A stretch of DNA of 21,524 nt from Larix sibirica (taxonomy: Eukaryota > Streptophyta > Pinopsida > Pinales > Pinaceae): assembly GCA_004151065.3 (NCBI GenBank), contig NWUY0300023550.1, positions 12,299-33,822 on the forward strand, written 5' to 3'. The notes under the pieces were generated by a model that worked only from the letters and a program-made list of their open reading frames with translations, searched no databases and had not been told where the DNA came from. This document shows positions 17,926 to 21,524 of the stretch, piece by piece. Positions within the stretch are counted from its first letter, which is position 1, and every line of letters begins with the position of its first letter. The position numbers and the translations under genes were made by a program.

Positions 17926-18273
17926 GACAATCCCTGGGGAATTGGCAATCTTGCACAGTCAAAATCAAGTTTCAATTGCATTTTTTGTTTTGATGTAGTT
18001 ATTAGTTTTATACTAAGTGAAGTAGTTGACAAATGGTATAATTGGCAAGCTACTCCACTAACAAGGAAACTCATTGACAACAAGCTTCACCAACAACAGA
18101 CAACATGGTGTATTGACAAAGGATGTGTCGACAACAATGTCATCGACAAGGTGTTTGTTGACGAGGGTTTTGTGGATAGAGTTGTTCTCCACAGGTGGTT
18201 CCTCTACAAGGGAACTGTTGACAAAGTGTTGAATGATAACATGGCTATCAACAAGGGAAGGAGGGTTTGTTGA
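17926..18273 (+). other. Open frame without an early ATG that contains a pentapeptide repeat
   Basis: From the TAG at 17923-17925 the frame stays open for 115 codons to TGA 18271-18273. The first part (FCFDVVISFILSEVVDKWYN) is unremarkable. The second part is ten units of five residues with consensus V/I-D-K-x-hydrophobic, from IDKGC and VDNNV to INKGR. There is no in-frame ATG before the repeat, so it would need an upstream exon or a different start. It may simply be open because a 15-bp repeat cannot create new stops. The context is intronic. Confidence 0.4.
18112..18261 (+). repeat. Ten-unit 15-bp degenerate tandem repeat (TTGACAA type)
   Basis: Units start at 18112, 18127, 18142, 18157, 18172, 18187, 18202, 18217, 18232 and 18247 with no indel. 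Examples are ATTGACAAAGGATGT, GTCGACAACAATGTC, ATCGACAAGGTGTTT and GTTGACAAAGTGTTG. Looser copies flank it (TTGACAA at 18026, 18074 and 18284), out of register. Several units contain TTGAC, the W-box core bound by WRKY factors. A TATAAATAG lies 85 bases downstream, so the tract could be the U3 enhancer repeat of an LTR. Confidence 0.75.
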
Positions 18274-18345
18274 GTGGATGCCCTTGACAAAGGAATATCA
18301 CCAGAAGATGGCAAGGAACAATTATGATTGTTATAGGGGCATGAT

Positions 18346-18354
18346 TATAAATAG
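18346..18354 (+). promoter_or_regulatory. TATA-box-like TATAAATAG
   Basis: A consensus plant TATA box on the + strand, downstream of the 15-bp repeats and upstream of the reverse-strand LTR element. It could mark an old LTR promoter on the + strand; no transcript evidence is available. Confidence 0.35.
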
Positions 18355-18394
18355 ACCTTCAATCCAGAAGAGGAGGCAATTTGGCTGGGAGAAA

Positions 18395-18858
18395 TGTTGA
18401 GATCACAAACACAGACGGGATCGAACTCAACCAAAAACCAACCCAAAACCTGCATAGGAGAGAAAGATTGCAACCCTACTCAATGTGTTGGGGTAAAATG
18501 ACAATGTGCACCAAGAGAAAAATATATCAATCAAAAGAAGATGCCAAACCAGCCCTAGTGTTTCAAGAGAAAATGTGCTAAACATGAAAAGAAGACATAA
18601 GATGTGTGTGCCTGCAGGCTAAAGAACGATCACTTGCCTTAGCAATATCACTCAAGATGATAATATACAAATGAATACACAACTCAAGTAGGTCATCCTT
18701 CCAAGAGGGCCCCACATAAGTGGGGCATACTTCTCAAGAGGGTTATCGAGCAAACTTATCAAAGTTGACAAGGTTGGCTTTAACTGTAATCTAGTAACAC
18801 AATAAATGATCACATTAATGCCCAACCAATTGTATTAATGACACATTAAGTGTCTGCC
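18395..18858 (-). repeat. 3' LTR of the compact LTR element
   Basis: The shorter partner of 19384-19926. It holds a GCCCCAC/GTGGGGC hairpin (18709-18715 with 18720-18726) whose arms are partly kept in the other LTR, which could be part of an R or polyadenylation region. Confidence 0.7.
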
Positions 18859-19368
18859 GGAAAAAATAAACTGGAAGATATCCTGGATTCTAGGGGTGGG
18901 AAACACAAGGAAGGAGAGTGCTCTCTTGTAAAGAGGGTCGAATAAACTTGGAGATGCGCAAGAAGCCTTAGAGGAGAAGCATGGCTTTTGTAGGAAGGTG
19001 AAACCCTTGAAAAAAAGAGATCTGAACCCACAATCCCATAGGTGATGATGAGAGAACTTCAGATTAGCTTTGAATAGAAGGCTGAAAATAGAGGTGCTGG
19101 TGCAAAAGCATGAATAGCCAATAAAAAAGCCTATTGCTGGTCATAGAACCAATGGATGAGGTCTCTGTAGCTAGTGCCAAAAATGGGCATAAAACAGCTA
19201 TAATAGGACACCTTCCAGCCAGCAAAAAACGCTTTAAAAACAGCTCTCAAACTCCCCAAACCTGGTCTTCTTCCATATGCCAAAAGGGATGGTTGCAAAA
19301 TTACCAGCAAAATCAGCCACGAAAAATGCCCTAACAGTGGCAGTGAATTAGTTAGGGAAAGGTTTACA
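18859..19368 (-). other. Interior of the compact LTR element, no coding domain
   Basis: About 510 bases without a gag, protease, integrase or RT motif on either strand. Short frames such as 19031-18846 on - match nothing I know. Confidence 0.5.
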
Positions 19369-19383
19369 CCGGCTCTGAAACCA
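19369..19383 (-). other. Primer-binding site of the compact LTR element
   Basis: On the - strand TGGTTTCAGAGCCGG begins immediately after the CA end of the 5' LTR. It differs at one base from the tRNA-Met-type PBS (TGGTATCAGAGC) used by many plant LTR elements and fixes the orientation of the element. Confidence 0.7.
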
Positions 19384-19926
19384 TGTTAAGATCACAAATA
19401 AAGAGGGGATCCAATGGAACCAAAAAACAACCCAAATACGTGCATTAGTAGAGAAGGATGGCATCCCTACTTAGTCTGCTGGATTAAAATAACAATGTGC
19501 ACCAAAGGAAAAATGTCAATCACAAGATGATGCTAAATCATCCTAGTGCTCCGAGAGAAAATATGCCAAACATGAAAAAGAGACACAAGATGTGTGTGAC
19601 CATAAGCTCAACACTTATTAGATTAAAGAATGATACCTGTTGGCTAAAGAATGTTTATGGGTAAATAATGATCAATTTCCTTAACAAGATCACTCATGAT
19701 GATAATATAGTATATACAAATGAGGTTGAGTTGTGTATTTATTCACAACTCAAGTAGGACATCCTCCGACAGGTGTTATGAACCCACACAAGTGGGGCAC
19801 ACTCCCTAAGAGGGTTATTGAACGTACATATTAAAGTTGACTAAGTTGGTACTGTAATTAAATAATACAACAAATACTCACATTAATGCCCAACCAATTG
19901 CATTAATGACGCAATAAGAGGCTGCA
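19384..19926 (-). repeat. 5' LTR of the compact LTR element
   Basis: It aligns with 18395-18858 over its length, with a 32-base block (19879-19910 against 18811-18842) that differs at one position. It is about 80 bases longer than the other LTR because of extra segments, including a perfect 10-bp inverted repeat at 19726-19753. Confidence 0.72.
19726..19753. repeat. 10-bp inverted repeat specific to the 5' LTR copy
   Basis: TTGAGTTGTG (19726-19735) and CACAACTCAA (19744-19753) pair perfectly around eight bases. The other LTR has only one arm (CACAACTCAAG near 18678-18688), so this copy gained or the other lost an arm. Confidence 0.65.
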
Positions 19927-20123
19927 GCTAAATGTGAAGGTTGCACCATTCTTCAACAAGAGTGAAGTTCAACTTGGTTCATTTGGTTTGTTGGTGAAGA
20001 ATTGGTTTTGGAAGAGCCGTGGCCCATGAACAAGATGTATTATGTAAAGTTGTAATCTAGTTTAATTTAATGAATAAATATACTATTTGTTGTGCTAATT
20101 GATTTTGTTTATGATTGTGGAAA

Positions 20124-20384
20124 ACTTCCATTTTGTTGTTTGTTTTATTTAATTTATTATTATTATTATTATTTATAATTTCTTTTAATTTCCAAGGAAT
20201 AACCTCACGGAAAACCCTCTGAGTACTTCCCCATGATTCATGGATGGTAAACGGGGTAAACCATCAACCTTGATTACAGAGCCAAGAAAGTCGAACCGGT
20301 GACCTCCCCAACTTTTTGGGGAGAGATCTTGTGTCTGGCTCATGACCACTTGAGCTAACCCTCGGGGCTAAAACTACTTCCATT
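20124..20384. repeat. Target-site duplication of SINE 1 (ACTTCCATT)
   Basis: Nine identical bases at 20124-20132 and 20376-20384 bracket the SINE; similarity extends loosely into TTGTTGTT and GTTATTG. This supports insertion by target-primed reverse transcription. Confidence 0.65.
20141..20370 (-). mobile_element. tRNA-derived SINE (SINE 1) with target-site duplication
   Basis: On the - strand the head reads GCCCCGAGGG, then box A TTAGCTCAAGTGG (20358-20346), then box B GGTTCGACTTT (20297-20287), a standard internal pol III promoter of tRNA origin. The body is about 130 bases and the tail is A-rich with AAT units (about 20,180-20,150). ACTTCCATT occurs at 20124-20132 and 20376-20384, just outside the element, as a target-site duplication. 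Its body resembles SINE 2 at 15,240-15,460. It lies in what seems to be the LTR of the gypsy-like element that follows. Confidence 0.78.
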
Positions 20385-20433
20385 GTTATTGCTTTACACT
20401 ATATGATAAAATGTGGGTTGTGCCTGCATCATG

Positions 20434-20448
20434 TGGTATTAGAGTAGG
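20434..20448 (+). other. Degenerate primer-binding site of a gypsy-like element
   Basis: TGGTATTAGAGTAGG lies upstream of a gag relic in the same orientation and resembles the tRNA-Met-type PBS with C to T changes. The LTR would end just before it (GCATCATG), with SINE 1 nested inside; its start could not be found. Confidence 0.45.
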
Positions 20449-20689
20449 ACAATCCTACGTGTGCAAGATAACATTAGTAAGAGATATTGTTGTGCACAGT
20501 TATTGGGGAGAGACAACTCCAATATTGAGGATACTAGATAGAGGTTGTGAAGATTGTTGTGTGAGAATTCTACAAGAGGATTGTAGGAGAAGTTGAAAAG
20601 TCTGCAAGAAAGTTGCTAAGAGAATTGCATTGTGAATTTGCAGCATGGTAGGAAGAGAATTTTCTGTCATAAGATATTGAGGAAGACCT

Positions 20690-21440
20690 AGAAGGCCAAA
20701 TGTTGATTCTAGTCAAAATATTATAGAGATGTTGAGAGCGATGTTTGTAAAATTGATGTTATTAAGGCAACCTAACAAAGAAGGATCAAAATGTAAGTGA
20801 ATGATGGGAGTGGTGAGGAGAGTAGGAAGCCACGAATTTTGTAGTTGGATAGGTAGAAGAAAGGAAAAGGGAAGATAAAGAATTCAGATTTAGGAAATTG
20901 AAAGGTAAATTCTTACCAGTAATGAAAGATTATACAAAAGAAATTTATAGTTTGTCTATAGTTGGGACAAAATAAAAGTCCTAAGTCATTATTAGGGATG
21001 TGAATGGTGCTTAGTTTGCTATTCAAGATGAATTCAGTGTGTTAAATTTTCATTTAGTAGCTGATGCTTATCAACTAGCTTTGAGGATTGAAGAGAAGTT
21101 AGCTAGGAGGCAACAAATGTTGAGAGAAAGAATAAGTCAACAATTGGAAGAGACATCCAAGAGAGGAGGATGATGAGGCTAGTATCGACACTATAGTTCA
21201 ACTTGCTAGAAGAGTGTATGATGTTGATAGAGCAAGAGGTTTAGGAAGAGGTTAGGGGTAGAGGTGGTGGATTTAATATGTTGATAGAGCAAGAGGTTTA
21301 GGAAGAGGTTAGGGGTAGAGGTGGTGGATTTAATGGAACTTGCTTTAGATTTGGAGTGTAAGGACACTGGTCATATGCATGTCCAAAGAATTTGAGAGAC
21401 GGGAAAAGATATGACACAAGAGCACATGTTGCCAAATCAT
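20690..21440 (+). pseudogene. Gag of a Ty3/gypsy-like element, broken
   Basis: Gag forms the particle that packages element RNA. Fragments in shifting frames follow the Retrotrans_gag pattern: MKDYTKEIYSLSI (near 20,918-20,957), then FAIQDEFSVLNFHLVADAYQ and LALRIEEKLARRQ (near 21,019-21,120), then an Arg/Gly-rich linker and a CCHC knuckle relic at about 21,341-21,382 (CFRFGV, stop, GHWSYAC). The second Cys of the knuckle has become Phe and a stop lies inside it. A perfect 57-bp duplication (21221-21277 and 21278-21334) enlarges the Arg/Gly linker. The reading is unambiguous as a family, and non-functional here. Confidence 0.8.
21221..21334 (+). repeat. Perfect 57-bp tandem duplication in the gag linker
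   Basis: Two identical 57-base units (21221-21277, 21278-21334), 19 codons each, so the duplication keeps the frame. It lies just before the zinc knuckle and encodes an Arg/Gly-rich stretch. The lack of any difference suggests a recent event in an old element, or a read-assembly error. Confidence 0.85.
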
Positions 21441-21524
21441 AGTCGTTAATTAAGGGATAAGTGTTAAGATTTAATATGCTAAGACAGAAAATATCAGCAT
21501 TGCATTTCATTTCACAACAATAGC

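Larger units (their letters stand above)
18395..19926 (-). mobile_element. Non-autonomous LTR retrotransposon (TRIM/LARD-like), no coding domain
   Basis: Two diverged direct repeats (18395-18858 and 19384-19926) flank about 525 bases. On the - strand, the end of the upper repeat (CTTAACA) is followed at once by TGGTTTCAGAGCCGG (19383-19369), one base from the start of the common tRNA-Met-type PBS of plant LTR elements (TGGTATCAGAGC). Both repeats end in ATCT(T/C)AACA, and the upper one starts with TG, giving TG...CA ends. The interior has no gag or pol motif. No purine tract before the 3' LTR and no 5-bp target-site duplication were visible, so the boundaries could be off or the element rearranged. 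Confidence 0.7.
20434..21524 (+). mobile_element. Ty3/gypsy-like LTR retrotransposon, 5' part, runs past the window end
   Basis: A degenerate PBS is followed by a gag relic with capsid-like and zinc-knuckle parts. Protease and pol would lie beyond the window. The element sits in the same presumed intron as the compact LTR element, in the opposite orientation. Confidence 0.7.

Noticed and set aside
1-21524. CRISPR array or prokaryotic operon structure
   Set aside because: No evenly spaced identical repeats with unique spacers, and the content is that of a plant nuclear genome.

Overview
The window looks like gene-poor nuclear DNA of a seed plant. The evidence is plant-type LINE proteins with a plant-like RNase H domain, tRNA-derived SINEs, LTR elements primed from a tRNA-Met-type site, and one host exon that matches the plant LUC7-like (U1 snRNP) family. 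The density of decayed, nested retroelements and an apparent first intron longer than 4.9 kb would suit a large genome such as a conifer's. That placement is inference, not proof.

Positions 1 to about 5,600 (LINE A) hold a decayed L1-type LINE on the + strand. It has an ORF1 with a DUF4283-like region and a CCHC knuckle, then an ORF2 with endonuclease, reverse transcriptase, zf-RVT and RNase H domains, and a coiled-coil-like tail. It ends in a short stem-loop. A single N sits at 5613. Positions 5614 to about 10,480 (LINE B) hold a second, 5'-incomplete copy of the same family in the same orientation. The first 1.72 kb of B matches A with one mismatch and no indel, yet the copies differ by about 9% right after that block. 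This points to gene conversion or to an assembly artefact at the N.

Positions 10,490 to 11,250 are AT-rich, with a perfect 10-bp hairpin and a short unrecognised coding relic. Positions 11,260 to 13,740 carry a different, 5'-truncated LINE (C) on the - strand: zf-RVT, RNase H and a long post-RNase H extension. Positions 13,745 to 15,240 hold little beyond a three-unit imperfect repeat. Two tRNA-derived SINE-like elements follow at about 15,240-15,460 and 15,600-15,835, both on the - strand.

The one host gene seen is a LUC7-like splicing factor. Its first coding exon (16,433-16,579, +) codes for the conserved N-terminus and ends at a GT donor. No later exon was found, so the rest of the window is probably intron 1. 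That intron holds a 15-bp-period repeat encoding ten pentapeptides in an open frame (18,112-18,261), a compact non-coding LTR element with two diverged LTRs and a PBS (18,395-19,926, -), a SINE with target-site duplication (about 20,141-20,370, -), and the PBS and gag of a Ty3/gypsy-like element (20,434 to the window end, +).

No element seen here has an intact coding capacity. The host exon is the only feature likely to be under current protein-level selection. The most interesting signals are the N-bounded identity block, the TAATG junction of the LINE ORFs, the post-RNase H tails in two LINE families, the 15-bp pentapeptide repeat, and the TE-filled LUC7-like intron.
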